A stretch of 53,500 bases of DNA, taken from the NCBI GenBank assembly GCA_012295275.1, contig CM022666.1:7008265-7061764 (forward strand), given 5' to 3'. Positions 1 through 14,713 of the stretch are shown here, piece by piece. The translations under genes and the position numbers were made by a program. This stretch comes from Chrysomallon squamiferum (Eukaryota; Mollusca; Gastropoda; Neomphalida; Peltospiridae). The notes under the pieces were generated by a model, which had not been told where the DNA came from, ran no database searches, and saw nothing but the letters and a program-made list of their open reading frames with translations. Every line of letters starts with the position of its first letter. The stretch's first letter is position 1.

Positions 1-195
1 ATGGTGTGATGTGTGGTGGTGTGGTATGTGGTGTGGTGTGGTGTGATGTGGTGTATGGTGTGTGGTGTGGTGTGCTGTAGTGTGGTGTGTGTGTGTTTGT
101 GGTCTGAGGTGTTTGGTGGTATGTGGTGTTTAGGGTGGTGTGGTGTGTGGTGTGGTATGTGGTGCATTGTGTGTGTGTGTGTGTGTGTATGTGTG
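1..195. repeat. GT-rich minisatellite (degenerate TGGTG / GTGTGG units)
   Basis: Almost pure G/T sequence built from degenerate units of TGGTG, TGTGG and TATGTGG, ending in a plain (GT)n run near 170-195. It begins at the first base, so the array probably continues to the left. There is no TTAGGG-type periodicity, so it is not telomeric. The open frame across it is a product of stop-free GT repeats. Confidence 0.9.
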
Positions 196-2092
196 CTGCT
201 GCTGCCTTCTAACCAGCTGTATGAAGACAAATCAAATATTTTATTTGTAAACAGCTCAGATTTGCATTATCCAACTTCCCAACTTCACCTGAACAATTAA
301 CCTTGGCTTTGATATATGGTTTATGAATTATTACCAGAAATAAAAAACAAATAAATGAATGAACTGATGGATGGATCAATGGAAGAATGAATGGATGGCT
401 GGATAAATGAATGTATAAATAAAAGAATAAAAGAAAAAAAAGAAGAAAACATTGATTAATGAGGCAACAGCTCATAACTGCCTTATCACTAAGGAGTCAA
501 ACAGAAGTAAATACGTGAAGAAGTAAAACAAATAAATAAGAAACCTCTGCAGCAGCTAAAGGGTTAACCATTGTAAACAACGCGAGTGTTTACTAGTGTA
601 AGTAAAGACATGGTATAGCTCTAGCAGGCAAAACTGGACAAGGTCTCTTAGAAATGATGTTTTTATCATTTACCCCTGTTAAGTGTTCTAACAATCACTA
701 GCTGTAGATCTCCCTTCTTAAAGCACTCGTCTGTGGTCTGACAGGTCACTGGATCAAATCTCTGTACAGCCATCCAGTTAATTTTCATTCTACCAGACAA
801 AGAAATACTTGTTTTCAAATAGGATGCAATGTGTTTTTCTGTTTAAAACAGCCCTCAATGCTATATATGAAAACAACTCCAGCTAGTTAGCTAATAAAAG
901 ATGGATATAAAAGACTGCTAACTGCTGGTAAGAGACAAAACAGGATTGTTATAAAGACAAAGATGTGTGGAGAAGACTACTTTTTTTAATGATAAAACAT
1001 AAACAAATTTCCTTTAACAGACATTTATTAAATATAAAATAATAATAATAATAATAATATTTGGTGCTACTAAAATATATATATATATAAGATGAAAGTG
1101 TATCAAGTTTCCTTTAAAGGGTGTTATAAAAGACTGTATAACATTACAACAACAATAATATTACTTATAATAAGTAATTTCAGTTTTATATAAAGGACTG
1201 TAAACACAATTTTCCTATATGATTCATAAAAAAAAAACTTTGTTGATAACAGAAACAATTTTCCTTTACACAGAAAACATCAGCAATTCAAAATGAAAAT
1301 TAATCACCATCTAGAAATAATTTCTCTAAACAAACAAACTGTTCTAAAGGTCTCACTGCTGCTGAATATTAGTAGCAAAATGAGCAAGTCTAAAGAGGCA
1401 GATGGAAGAATATTTCTGTTTACAGAAAATAATAGCCACAAATCATACACAATGCTATTGAGCCATTTTATCTTCACAACACACACAGATTCCAGTACAC
1501 TAAATATAATAACATGTGACCGCATTCCACGCAAGGTATTGTAAGTTACACAGTAGGACCACCAGTGTGTTTTTGAGCTACATGCACATATTTTGGGTAA
1601 TTTTCACAACAGTTGAATTATTTTTGTGATATCTGCCAGCTTTGTAAAGCTGAACTCTAGACAATTTTAATTTCTTATGTGCAAAATATTTCAAAAAAAA
1701 AAAAAAAAAAAATTATACAAGAAAAAAAAAAAAAAGTCTACTTTAAGCATCACTGGGTAACTTTAAAAGAATTTGAGTCACTTGAGGGCAATGAAATGTT
1801 TATTGTTTTTAAGGCTTTATTTGGAATTTTCTGACTGAACAAATATCTAGAAATGTAAATAAATAATTCATTTATATTAGAAAGCAGCAGATCATATTTT
1901 CCTTATATTTCAGATGGAATAAATCAATGGACTAATGAGATTTTGGTCTATATTTAATTTTAAAGCTTATAAGAATAGATACAGCTTTGTTATTTACAGT
2001 TTACTGTTACAACAATTAACAAAGTTCAATAAAATGTGTACACTTGACATAAATATTTATTTGCAATCTTTCTCTTTATCTTTCAGTCTCCT
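196..2092. other. Non-coding AT-rich stretch with small simple repeats
   Basis: No exon was recognised. Contents are a degenerate ATGG/AATG tetranucleotide patch (about 348-416), short (AAT)n at 1039-1060, A-runs at 1693-1712 and 1722-1735, and a loosely repeated TTTCCTTTA-type motif near 1009, 1108, 1210 and 1260, spaced about 50-100 bases, which looks like a very decayed tandem array. Around 751-775 a B-box-like GGATCAAATCTC resembles the one in the possible SINE at 19.7-19.9 kb. Confidence 0.6.
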
Positions 2093-2190
2093 TTCTGTCT
2101 CTCTCTCTCTCTCTCTCTCTCCATCTCTCCCTCCATCTCTCCCTCCATCTCTCCCTCCCTCTCCCTCCTCCCTCTCCCTCTCCCTCCCTC
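2093..2190. repeat. CT-rich microsatellite/minisatellite
   Basis: A (CT)n run passes into repeats of a 12-base CCATCTCTCCCT-like unit and then CCCTCTCCCTC. It is polypyrimidine on the + strand throughout. Confidence 0.9.
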
Positions 2191-2723
2191 ATGTCCACCT
2201 ATCTCACAAAAACTTACAGCTCACACAAATATTAACTTATACTGAGTTTGATAACTTATCATTTTTTTTTCTTCTTTACAACAGTATCACTGTATCCATT
2301 CATTCATTCGCAAGTTATTCATGTACCAGCACTCAAGTACCAGCTCTATCTCTGCATGTAAAAGATTTTTTTATTTTTTTTTTTTGTTTTTAAAAATACT
2401 GACATGTTAATCTTGCTCTGAGACAACACAGGCACCTCTCACAACAAATACCTCGGAGATCATCTTTCTTACATGTAGCTGAAGTGTACAGGTCACTATC
2501 CTTGAAATCTGTTATCAATACAAAGTATAGTTTATATGTATCTATCTAACATATGTCACATTGTTCAATAATATAGTTTTTCTAACACCTCTTCTACTGT
2601 ATTGAATGCATCAAGAATTTTACAATAACAGGCTTTCACATACATGGACATGCCTGTTTATATGTGCATGCATGCAAATGCACACACTCACACACACCCA
2701 CACACACACACACACACACACAC

Positions 2724-2850
2724 AAAGAACTTCATGCATACAATATGACAGTAATGTATCTTTATATTTTTAGTTCATGGATGTGTTCACATCTGATTGG
2801 CATATGTACACATACATGTTGATAGATGGATATGTGCATCTCTCTGTCTG
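2724..2850 (-). repeat. Dispersed repeat, copy 1 (inverted relative to copy 2 at 7981-8104)
   Basis: The reverse complement of this unique core matches 7981-8104 almost base for base, including the AGAGATGCACATATCCATCT start and the CATATTGTATGCA segment near the other end. I see only a few substitutions and small indels. A (CA)n run (about 2684-2723) flanks it on the left and (CTGT)n/(GT)n (2841-2891) on the right. Both copies are bounded by microsatellites on both sides, which suggests a small mobile or amplified sequence. It has no visible coding capacity, and I do not know the family. Confidence 0.8.
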
Positions 2851-3363
2851 TCTGTCTGTGTGTGTCTGTCTGTGTGTGTGTGTGTGTGTGTAAATGGTTA
2901 GATATTTATGTGTACATAGATGGCTGTTTATACAAGTAGATGGAGGTGGGTACATATTTGTGTTATATTAGAAAGATGATTAGTGATAAATATACAAGAT
3001 ACACTTGTATATATGTGAAGGAATCTTGTGCAAATAAAAATTCTCAGGAGAGGTTAATTCAGTTGGTGCCCATACTGGGATGGGAGTGCCTGTATGTCTA
3101 AAGAAGCAATCTCTTTTTTTTTTCTTTTTTTTTCTTCCCCCACTCCCCCCCTGTATCTGCGCTGTCTGTAATCTACAGCTGATTACCGAGTGTGACCAGA
3201 GAGTGAGGATTCCACCAGCTTCCCACATCAGTCACGAATAATTCATGACCAGCAGACTTGTCACCAGCATCGTCTCAGTGGGTTTCTAATGCATGTTATC
3301 AACATCGTCCCACACACAGCATGTCTGGCTGTTGTTTTTAAACATGTTAATTGGGAGTGTTAA

Positions 3364-3830
3364 CCCTTTTTGTAACAGATACTGACGTTTTCAAGCAAAC
3401 ACAGCAATCTTTAGCAACATGTCAGCTTATTTTTTGTTTTATTTTTTATTATAATTATATTTATTTATTTATTTTTTTAAACTTTTTGCTACCAATATCA
3501 ACACTGACAAACGCACACCATGTTTGCAACTTGCCTGTCTTATAAAAAGAAATATAAAAAAATAATTACATTTTGAAAAACATTGTCAAAAACATGTCAT
3601 TTGCACAACATGCCTGTTTAAATTTTTAAAAACTTTTTATAATTATTATTTCTTAATCCTTTCTGGTATTGATATCAGTATTTTCATACAGACACCATCA
3701 CTGCAACAAGCTTGTATCTTTACTATATATATAATTTTTTTAACTAGTCTATTAATTCTTTCTGTTACTGTTATTAATATTGTCAAACACACAAACATCT
3801 TTGTATCAAGAAATTTAAAAAAAAAATTAA
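3364..3830. repeat. Decayed tandem array, four copies, unit about 100-180 bp
   Basis: Four related segments begin near 3364, 3482, 3659 and 3758. Each starts with a CTTTTTG/CTTTCTG-like motif, continues with a TACC/TATTGATATCA-like stretch, then a CAAACACAC/GACAAACGCACAC-like stretch and a CTTGTATCTTTA/CTTGCCTGTCTTA end. Copies are strongly diverged with indels, so spacing is irregular. This looks like an old in-place duplication series. Confidence 0.5.
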
Positions 3831-4970
3831 TTTAACATTATTATATTATTAAACAGCCAAACACAGAGGGTGAAATTGCAATATGTTAATGTGTGATTGG
3901 TCAAATGTGTTCAGAATGCCAGTCTGGTTTATGTCATTTGTATTCTTATTGAAGTTAAACTTCTGTGAATGTCTGAAGAGTAATTAGGGTGGTAAAACTA
4001 TAGCCAGCATTTCTTGGAGATTGAGAGAGGACAAAAAGAAAAAGAAGAAAAAAAATATTAAAGATATAAATTATAACTGGTAACTAATCTGGAACTAATG
4101 GTTGATAATCTTGAAGGAAATACTTTGGCCAAACGAAATCCAGGCCTTCTAAACAATTCAGTTTGAAAGTTTGTTACTGTTTTATCAAGTACCTTTAATG
4201 AACAAAATTATAAATATCAGCTTTCATAATTTTGTTATTTTTAATTTATTTAAATATATATATATTTTTTTTTTAAACTACCAATTATAAAATCAGATAT
4301 TTAAAATTTATGAAATGGATGATACATGTTTCTGTGCTATCTTTTTAACATGTAACATTCATAAGGCTTCATTTCATTAAGGGGATATCAACAAGTTACA
4401 AAATGTTTGCCTGCAGAAAAGAATAAGTTTTTATTTATTTTAATTTTTTTTATAATATTCATTATTAATATAAAAATGTTTGTAGTTTAAAAAATATTTA
4501 ATTTTTTTTTTTTTAAATTTTTATTAATATTTTTCAAAACCACAAAATGGAACAGAACATCTAACAAAAAAAAAAAAAAAATTTCATTCATTTTCTTATG
4601 GAGAATTATTTTTTATTACTGTTTATTAATTTACAGTTTATGTCTTATATTTAACTTATTAAATGTTTGAATGTGTTGTTGCACTAATTATACATCTTTC
4701 TAACACATAAGGTTTATATTTGAGCCAAGTATTTTTTTAATTGCTGTCAGTTAACAAATGAAACAGGCAATTACTTAGAGGTGCTTAAAGTACATTACAG
4801 CAACGTTTGATATTTATGTGCTAGTGCATGGGTGAGTATGTGTGTGTGAGAGAGAGAGAGTTCAATTGAGAAATTATATTTTCATCCATAAACCAAATAA
4901 CTAAATTTAGGGCTTAGTATTCTGAAGTGTTTAATTTAATTTAATTAATGTTATAAATCACACATTAAAA

Positions 4971-5440
4971 CATGTTTTATGGAAAAACTAAATGATATGT
5001 AATATCTGTTTTTAATTTTTTTTTAATAATACGTAATATCTGAACTCTACTGAAACTTTGTTTAAAATGTTAAATGTACAAATTAAATTTATGAAATATC
5101 TATTTATATCACTATGCCATCTAAATTGTGTGCAACTGATAAAAAAAAAAATCCATGTTTGAAAACATATTTAATTTATAAGCTGAACGTTACACACTGT
5201 CTATTTTTGATATTTAGGAGTGTACACTTTATAAATCTTCTTTACATTTCATGTTAGAAAAGTCATTTATTTCGCAAGCCAAATGATCCACCATGTGTAA
5301 ATTTAATACTTCACAATCTCTATCCTCCACACATGTTAACTGAATTCCATGTTAAAAAATGGGTTTCATTTATAAACTAAGCGATATGAGTTTATCTATT
5401 TTTGATATTTCGTATTGTAAAGTATACCTAGAGCATGTGA
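4971..5440. repeat. Decayed tandem array, unit about 97 bp
   Basis: CATGTT(A/T)GAAAA-type unit starts occur at 4971, 5154, 5250 and 5348, spaced 183 (about 2 x 92), 96 and 98 bases. Within units, TTTATAAGCTGAACG versus TTTATAAACTAAGCG and the shared CTATTTTTGATATTT confirm common descent. Confidence 0.6.
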
Positions 5441-5696
5441 TAATACACTGTTCAAAAAGCATGTATCTTAGTTAAATGAACATATACGTATAGATTTACA
5501 GGTTGTTTTTATTTATGTATTTTTTCCTGTCAGTTTTTAGTTTCAAAGCATTACTTCACATTAAGATAGCAATATTTTTAAAAAAAGAAGGAAGATATTG
5601 GAATTTTTACATATGCATGAACAACAAATTAGACAGAAAAAAAAAGAACAGAAAAGAAATAAATACAAATTTTAAATTGTTAAATAAATAAACTGA

Positions 5697-5714
5697 TTAA
5701 TTAATTAATTAATA

Positions 5715-5751
<37 letters not shown>

Positions 5752-5853
5752 TAAATAATAATAAATAAATAATAATAAAAAATAAATAAATAAATAAATA
5801 AATAAAAATAAAATAAAATAAAATAAAATAAAATAAAATAAAATAAAATAAAA
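5697..5853. repeat. Compound A/T microsatellite: (AAT)n, (AAAT)n, (AAAAT)n
   Basis: About 155 bases of A and T only. AATT and AAT repeats grade into AAAT and then a clean (AAAAT)n pentanucleotide run near 5806-5853. Confidence 0.95.
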
Positions 5854-7980
<2,127 letters not shown>

Positions 7981-8104
7981 CAGAGAGATGCACATATCCA
8001 TCTACCATCATGTATGTGTACATATGCCAATCAGACGTGAACACATCCATGAACTAAAAATACTAAGATACATTACTGTCATATTGTATGCACGAAGTTC
8101 TTGC
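7981..8104 (+). repeat. Dispersed repeat, copy 2 (inverted relative to 2724-2850)
   Basis: This is the second copy of the core at 2724-2850, in opposite orientation and about 5.1 kb away. It is bounded on the left by the compound microsatellite and on the right by (GT)n at about 8105-8130. See copy 1 for the comparison. Confidence 0.8.
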
Positions 8105-8493
8105 GTGCGTGTGTGTGTGTGTGTGTGTGTTTCTCTCTGTTAACCAATTCTGTGGACTTGTTTTTCACATGTACATGTTAACTTTCACTGTCAGATAGAT
8201 GATCTAGTAACATGGTGTCTAGTATCAGCTGATTGTGTCACAGGGGATTTTAACAGAGATAAGATTAACTCGAGAAACAGAGAGATGTTTATTAAGCATT
8301 TATTACTATCAAGGTCAGCCAATGAATTTTCTCTTAAATTTTTCTGAAAATACTGATTTACTTATTTATTTAATTATCATTATTTTTATTCAAATGATAA
8401 AAAAAAATTAAAATATTTAGGGCTTCTATATATATTAAAAGAGCAAAATTTGAATCCTGCAAATTACAAAAATAATAAAATAAAATAAATGAA

Positions 8494-8524
<31 letters not shown>

Positions 8525-9110
8525 ATCCAGAGCAAAAACCCATGATTAATTTCAACTGCATCTCTACAAATAATACCAAGTTTTCAAACCAGAAATTTAA
8601 GTCTAGCCAGACAATTACGTATTTTTAGTCACTACTGTACACGTATCAAAACAAAATTAATATGAATCTGTTGTGTATGAATATAACACGATTATGTCAG
8701 ACACAAGACACAGTGATTCCATGGAGAATGGTTCTAACCAGGAAGTTAATTTGTTATCTTGTTAGAAATAATTCGTTTTAGCTTCAGGGATGAAGACGTC
8801 TTCATCGTTGTGTCAAATTGTTAAATTCTTACTTCCGTAACTAACACCATGTGGACTAGTTTGTTTATACCCTATTCTTAATTAATTAATTTATTTATTT
8901 ATTTTATTTGGTTCTTTATTGTTATTTTTTTCTTTAACAACAATAACAATGACAATAATAATAATAATAATATTATTATTTATTTATTTATTTGTTTATT
9001 TATTTCTTTAGTTATTTATTTATTTACAACCACCAGTACAGGAGCTATAATTTGTATAATCACAAAAATACCACAATTAAAACAGTTTTCTTCATCTTGT
9101 GCTAATGACA
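8105..9110. other. Non-coding stretch with AAAT/ATTT repeats and a perfect palindrome
   Basis: It contains (GT)n at 8105-8130, (AAAT)n at 8471-8526 and ATTT/AAT-rich sequence at 8880-9028. The segment 8700-8860 is non-repetitive and contains an 18-base perfect palindrome. No exon was recognised. Confidence 0.6.
8789..8806. other. 18-base perfect palindrome GATGAAGACGTCTTCATC
   Basis: The 18 bases equal their own reverse complement, with ACGT at the centre (GACGTC). It lies in a non-repetitive segment. GACGTC resembles the core of a bZIP (CRE-like) site, but no regulatory role can be shown from sequence alone. Confidence 0.6.
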
Positions 9111-9117
9111 ACAATTA

Positions 9118-9600
9118 ATCCTGTAACAAATCACACCCCAATCAACCACTCAACCACTGTGTTACAGCTTTCTCCACTGTCACTACAACTGGCACCACTG
9201 ACCAGAATTGATCCTGTAACAAATCACACCCCAATCAACCACTCAACCACTGTGTTACAGCTTTCTCCAGTGTTACTACAACTGGCACCACTGACCAGAA
9301 TTGATCCTGTAACAAATTAATCAAACGCTAATATAAATACTCCACCATCATGCTACAGCTTTATCCATTATTAATACGACTTGTGCCACCGATAGGAAAC
9401 TGAATCCTGTAACATATCAGTCACATACCAACCTATTACAGTTTGTACCCCTGACAAGAACAGAACCTGTGCCCTATTACACCTAAACCTACTAACATTT
9501 TAAACCGTTATCCACAGCTTGCTCCTGTATTACCAAACTTATGCCGCCAACAAGAACTGATCCACTGACCTATCAGGAGATTACCACTGATCTACAACTT
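9118..9600. repeat. Tandem array, 93-bp unit, two near-identical copies and decayed ones
   Basis: ATCCTGTAAC unit starts fall at 9118, 9211, 9304 and 9404 (spacing 93, 93, 100). The first two copies are nearly identical, sharing CACCCCAATCAACCACTC and the GGCACCACTGACCAGAATTG end. Later copies near 9464 and 9557 are diverged and shortened. The short open frame over the two good copies (TNHTPINHSTTVLQLSP repeated) follows from 93 being divisible by three and has no coding context. Confidence 0.85.
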
Positions 9601-9910
9601 GTCCTGATTACCAACCACAGTGTGTGTGAGAACTTCCTCTAACTAATTACCACTGTCTGTCTGTCTGTAACTGGCTGTTAATGAAGGCAAGCAATCAGTA
9701 GTAAAGTTCACCAAGGTGCAAATTGCTTACATGTTAAATTTGTGTAAATCATGCAGTTAAGAGGAAATCGTAGTGTATTTAGTTATATATATAGATATAT
9801 ATAGCCAGATGTATCTAGGGTAATGAAGTACAAATGTAATATCAGTGAGAGAGGATATTCTTTTTATAATCTGTGTTAGTTAATTCATTTATCAATACTT
9901 TATATATATA

Positions 9911-9972
9911 TACACTACACTACACTACACTACACTACACTACACTACACTACACTACACTACACTACACTA
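9911..9972. repeat. (ACACT)n pentanucleotide repeat
   Basis: About twelve perfect copies of CTACA/ACACT follow a short (TA)n run. Confidence 0.97.
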
Positions 9973-10049
9973 GACACACACACACACAAAGTGCAATTAA
10001 ATATATTTACACAATTATTAATTCACTTTTTTCATTTTGTTTCACTCAG

Positions 10050-10050
<1 letters not shown>

Positions 10051-10105
<55 letters not shown>
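10051..10105. repeat. (CTGT)n/(CT)n microsatellite
   Basis: CTGT repeats pass into CT and CTCTGT repeats directly before the 53-bp duplication. Confidence 0.9.
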
Positions 10106-10117
10106 ATCCCAGTACAA

Positions 10118-10223
10118 GAGATTTCTTTATCACTGTTTTACTATACATTACAATCTCTTTTCTCTCCCGCGAGATTTCTTTATCACTGTTTTACTATACA
10201 TTCAATCTCTTTTCTCTCCCGCT
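10118..10223. repeat. 53-bp direct duplication
   Basis: The segment starting GAGATTTCTTTATCACTG at 10118 is repeated at 10171 with a 1-base difference in the middle. Each copy ends in CTCTTTTCTCTCCCGC. The high identity points to a recent duplication. Confidence 0.9.
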
Positions 10224-10606
10224 CCATTCCTTATCACCCCATCGCACCCTCTCACCCACCTATCCCACTTCTTTTGCTTCCCCCCCTCTCTCTAATCTTT
10301 CTAATTAATAACTGTAAACCTGAAATTAGAAAATAAAACATTGCCACGTCACCTCAACGTTCATTTATCAGCAGAAGTCCAACAGCAAGACAAACACAGT
10401 GACAGTATTTGCAGAATTTCCAATCTGACCAGTCTACATTTTGTGTGAACGACACACACTCAGTGCTCAATTATTAATGTTCACCGTCTTTTAGTTTTAT
10501 TAATCTTGTGAGGAAATGAGAAAAGAATTTCCACAGGTAATGTAATTACATAAAAATATGAAATTGTGAGTGAGTGAGTGAGTGAGTGAGTGAGTGAGTG
10601 AGAGAG

Positions 10607-10650
<44 letters not shown>

Positions 10651-11837
10651 AACAGTTATTACTGTTTTGGATGCTGATTGTGTTATCTGATTTCTTTGAA
10701 TGTTAAAACTGAAATAATGTTGACAGACTCATGGAAAACTACACACACACATTTGTGTGTACACACGTTTTCACACACACACACACACACACACACACCC
10801 TATTATAGTATGATTTAAAGCCAATGTAATTGACAAAATGGAATTAAAAAAAACACCAACAACCAAAACAGCAGTGGTAATTATTCTAAAGAAAATCAAC
10901 TTGGAAAATCGGTACTCAGATTAAATTTAATTGGTTAAAACAAACATTAAGTGTGTGCCAAAAACACAGTGATTTGCTTCTACGGTGTCTTTTTTTTTTT
11001 TTAAATTTGTTTGTTTTCGTGACGTTTAAAGGAATTTGTTTTTTTTTAAAAACAACATACCTTAACTGCCTTAAGAGTCAGTCAGAAAGAATTGAGACCA
11101 ATCGGGAACATTTTTGTACCAAGAGCCTGCAGTTTTAAATTGAATAAAAGTGTCTGAGGTAATTGAATTTGGTTCTTTATCGTCATTTTATCTGTGAAAG
11201 GTATCGAAGCCACCGATGTAAATAACACTAAAACCAACTCAAATTGAATAACTGAAGATATCGAAAATGCAGCGAGAGATGTTTTCAGGTTCAAAAGTCT
11301 ACTTCAGGTCTACAGTCATTGCAAGAAAGAAAGAAAAAAACAAAACAATGTTCTATGTATTGTGGAGAGAGGGTTAGAGAGAGAGAGAGAGAAGGAAGAA
11401 TGAAGGTCAGAAAATGAGAGAACAAATGATATGAGATGAGGAAGAAACAAGAAAAAGCGATAGAAAAAAAAAAGATAGATAAAAGAAAGAGAAATTTTTT
11501 TTTTTAAAAAAGGATTTTTTTGTGGGTTAAGTGTTGATTATATTTCACTCCTGAAATACTATCACTTGTATGTATTCAATACTGTATAATCCAAAAACCC
11601 TTCTAAACCACAACTTTTAACTATCCATTTTTTTTTTTACTCATCTTCCCCTTCTCTATCTCCTTCCCCTCTCTGTCTTCCTTCCTTTTCTCTGCATCTT
11701 CTCCTCCACATTTCTTTTAGTCAAAGAGCAATAAACCTTTCCCCACACTACACTGGTCTGACACATAAACTTGCTGTACAAGACAGGAGATCCAAATTTA
11801 TCTAACGTTTAAAACCATGGACCAGACATATTGATGA
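10224..11837. other. Non-coding stretch with GTGA/GT and CA tracts
   Basis: No exon was recognised. (GTGA)n at 10567-10600 passes through (GA)n into (GT)n at 10611-10648. A self-complementary CA/GT patch lies at 10740-10799. Poly-T and poly-A runs occur near 10990-11003, 11040-11050 and 11495-11520. Confidence 0.6.
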
Positions 11838-11862
11838 CAGAGAGAGAGATTGAGAGAGAGAG

Positions 11863-11949
<87 letters not shown>
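11838..11949. repeat. (GA)n microsatellite
   Basis: About 110 bases of nearly pure AG with two GATTG interruptions near the left end. Confidence 0.97.
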
Positions 11950-11953
<4 letters not shown>

Positions 11954-12301
11954 ATCAATATCAGTGTTTGTGTATGTGTATGTAGTGGGTGTATGTGTGA
12001 TGGTCTTTGTCTGTGATGGGGAGATCTGATAAAGAGATGTATCTGGGATGTGTATCTCTGCTAATTGAGTTGTCAGTGATCCACTTGACAGGAAAACCTA
12101 CTCTCCTTGTTTTAATGTTCACTCTGAACTCTAAATTCTTCAACTTCTGCTTTCTTCATCTTCTGTTGTTTGTTTTTTTTCCTGTATTTTTAAATGTTTT
12201 GTATTGTACTGCATTGCTGTAAATGTCGTGAAAGAATAGTTTGAATTTTTTCTTATCTTTTGCATTAGGGGAAATTATTGTAATTGATTGGTTGGTTGGA
12301 A

Positions 12302-12332
12302 GGATGGATGGATGGATGGATGGATGGATGGA
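12302..12332. repeat. (GATG)n microsatellite
   Basis: About seven copies of GGAT/GATG. Confidence 0.9.
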
Positions 12333-12473
12333 GATAAACATAAAAATATTTTTTTTTACTAATAATGTATCAAAAAGAAAAAATAAACAATATCTGTGTA
12401 CTAACTTTTTAGACATATCCTTTTTCTATTTTATTCATTCTTTTTCTTTCCCTCTATCCTCTATTTCCTTTCA

Positions 12474-12476
<3 letters not shown>

Positions 12477-12527
<51 letters not shown>
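12477..12527. repeat. (CT)n-(CA)n compound microsatellite
   Basis: A clean (CT)n run is followed directly by (CA)n, the same order as in the compound microsatellite near 7.9 kb. Confidence 0.95.
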
Positions 12528-14466
12528 TACTCGTCTCTTAAAAGTAATTACAACATCATCATCATCACCACCATCATCTCTAACAACAACAATGAAAAAG
12601 CAAAACAACTCATTATCCATTCTTGCTTCGACGAAGGAAACTACGTCGTCCTAAAGTCAATTAGTTTCTGAAAACTGCTGGGTTATCCCTGCTTCAGCAT
12701 CGTCATCTGTTTGTGAGGGCTGTTGAGGAAGACTGATAACTGCAGCTACGTAACGCCTGCAGCTTTGAGAAGGAAATCAAGACCAATATTGGAAACACTT
12801 CTTGTGATTGTCCAAAGTCAAAATTGTTATTTAATACACTGGTGATGTTACACAAAATATACTACAGCGTAACAGAGAGTAACATCACTTGTTGCTTGTC
12901 TTATGTTACTAAGAAAAGCTAATAAATAATGGATAGTTACCACGTTCCTTGTAACAATTACTATTATCACTATCACCACATAATAATGACTATCACTTTA
13001 AATGTTATTACTATAATTTTTTGTTATTACAATTAATAGCACTACTACTAATACTACCACTATAAGAACTACTGTAACTGCTAGTGTTATTACTATTACC
13101 ACTGCTGTCATCATCATAGTTACTACTACTACTACCATTACTATCACTACCACTACTACTACTTATACTAATGCTACAAATTTTTCTGTTAGTTTTACAA
13201 TTAAAGCTGTAACTACTATAGATAAAGCTGTACAAACTATCAGATCTACTACTACATCAACAGCTATACTACCACTAATGCTATAACTTCATTTTTAACA
13301 ACTAATAATACACAAAGACTATTTTACTACTAAAACCTGTTACTACAACATCAGTGCAGTTCCCAAATACACTTTCACTACCAGAACTACTACAACCACA
13401 ACTACCACACAACATCGCCTCTGAGACTTTCATTCGAACACATCCTTGCTAATGAAAATGATCAGTAAAAGTGAAAGAAAAGCCATTGCACATAAACTGA
13501 CAGAAAAATATAAATTAGGCAGCATTAACAAGACTGTTAGTGTTAAATGAAACACACACACTCACTCAGTCAGTCAGACAGACAGACAGACAGACAAAGA
13601 AAAATTATTCATTTGTTGACAAGGCAGAAAATCAGAGACTGTATACAAAGTGTAATAAACCCAGTAATGAAATGTAACAGACAGACCAAAAAAAAAAAAA
13701 AAAAAACAATAAAAAATAAAGTAAAAAATATTAATCAGGAGAAAAACAATAATAAAATTTTGAATTATTCAGTAATAAAATGGATAAAGGACAGAAAGAC
13801 AGACGAATTCACATATTAATCATAATAGTCAAATTTTGTAAATATTCATATTTGTTGTGTCATAAGCTTCATTTTCAGACCTCTGTCATCTCCTAAGCTT
13901 GCTAGTTTGTAAAGATATGTAACTTAATACTGGTAGTCATGGAAAATTCAGAGCAAATCTGCGTCATTTCTTCAAATATGGGTTTAGAAAATTATTAATC
14001 TTTGGCATTTTAAATTCATTAATTTTTATTTCATTTTATTGTTATTATTTATTTTTATTGTATAGATTTTTTTTTTTTTTTTTTACATTTCTCTTGATTC
14101 TTTAGACAAGTTGTTGTATTTGGCCTCCGCTATCTAAATCTCAGAATCAAAGTATTGTAATTGCATGATAATCTTTCGGCAGTAGTTATTACAACTAATC
14201 CCTGATTTGACGGGTTGGATAAGTACCTTAGAATGTCCTAAAACTAATACAGACAGACAAACAGATGGTCGAGTATACCACTGAAAACAAAAGTAATTGT
14301 AATTTAAATAATCTTCAGACAAACTAATCGATATACTTGTAGACATCTACATCCATAAAACCATTTCAGATTTAAATACAACCTTTGATAAAACAAAATA
14401 ATGATGGTGGTCAAACCAGAATACTGTAATTAAAGGTAAAATTAAATTATACAGAATTTCATATCA
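12528..14466. other. Non-coding stretch with an ACT/ACC triplet-rich block
   Basis: 12955-13410 is dominated by ACT, ATT and ACC triplets (CACTACTACT-like) that are degenerate rather than pure, an eroded trinucleotide repeat. (CAGA)n lies at 13565-13600 and A/T runs at 13686-13706 and 14068-14084. The segment 12655-12800 is unique, with mixed base composition but no recognisable frame. Confidence 0.6.
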
Positions 14467-14557
14467 TTTAAAAATCAATAATAATAAATTAATTAATTAA
14501 TAAACAAATAAACAAATAAATAAACAAATACAATAATAAAATATAACAGTAATAATA

Positions 14558-14600
<43 letters not shown>

Positions 14601-14637
14601 TAATAATAATAACAGTAATAATAATAATAATAACAAC

Positions 14638-14668
<31 letters not shown>

Positions 14669-14679
14669 ACAACAGTAGT

Positions 14680-14713
<34 letters not shown>

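Larger units (their letters stand above)
2892..5696. other. Non-coding stretch containing two decayed tandem arrays
   Basis: No coding exon was recognised. Apart from the arrays annotated at 3364-3830 and 4971-5440, this is AT-rich sequence with T and A runs, for example at 4262-4275, 4501-4514 and 4565-4581, and a short GA patch at 4848-4860. Confidence 0.6.

Noticed and set aside
1-195. Telomere-like or subtelomeric repeat
   Set aside because: GT-rich but without TTAGGG or another known telomere unit.
9099-9320. Repeat-containing small protein with HTPINHSTTVLQLSP units
   Set aside because: Two good copies of a 93-bp tandem unit; later copies break the frame and there are no exon signals.
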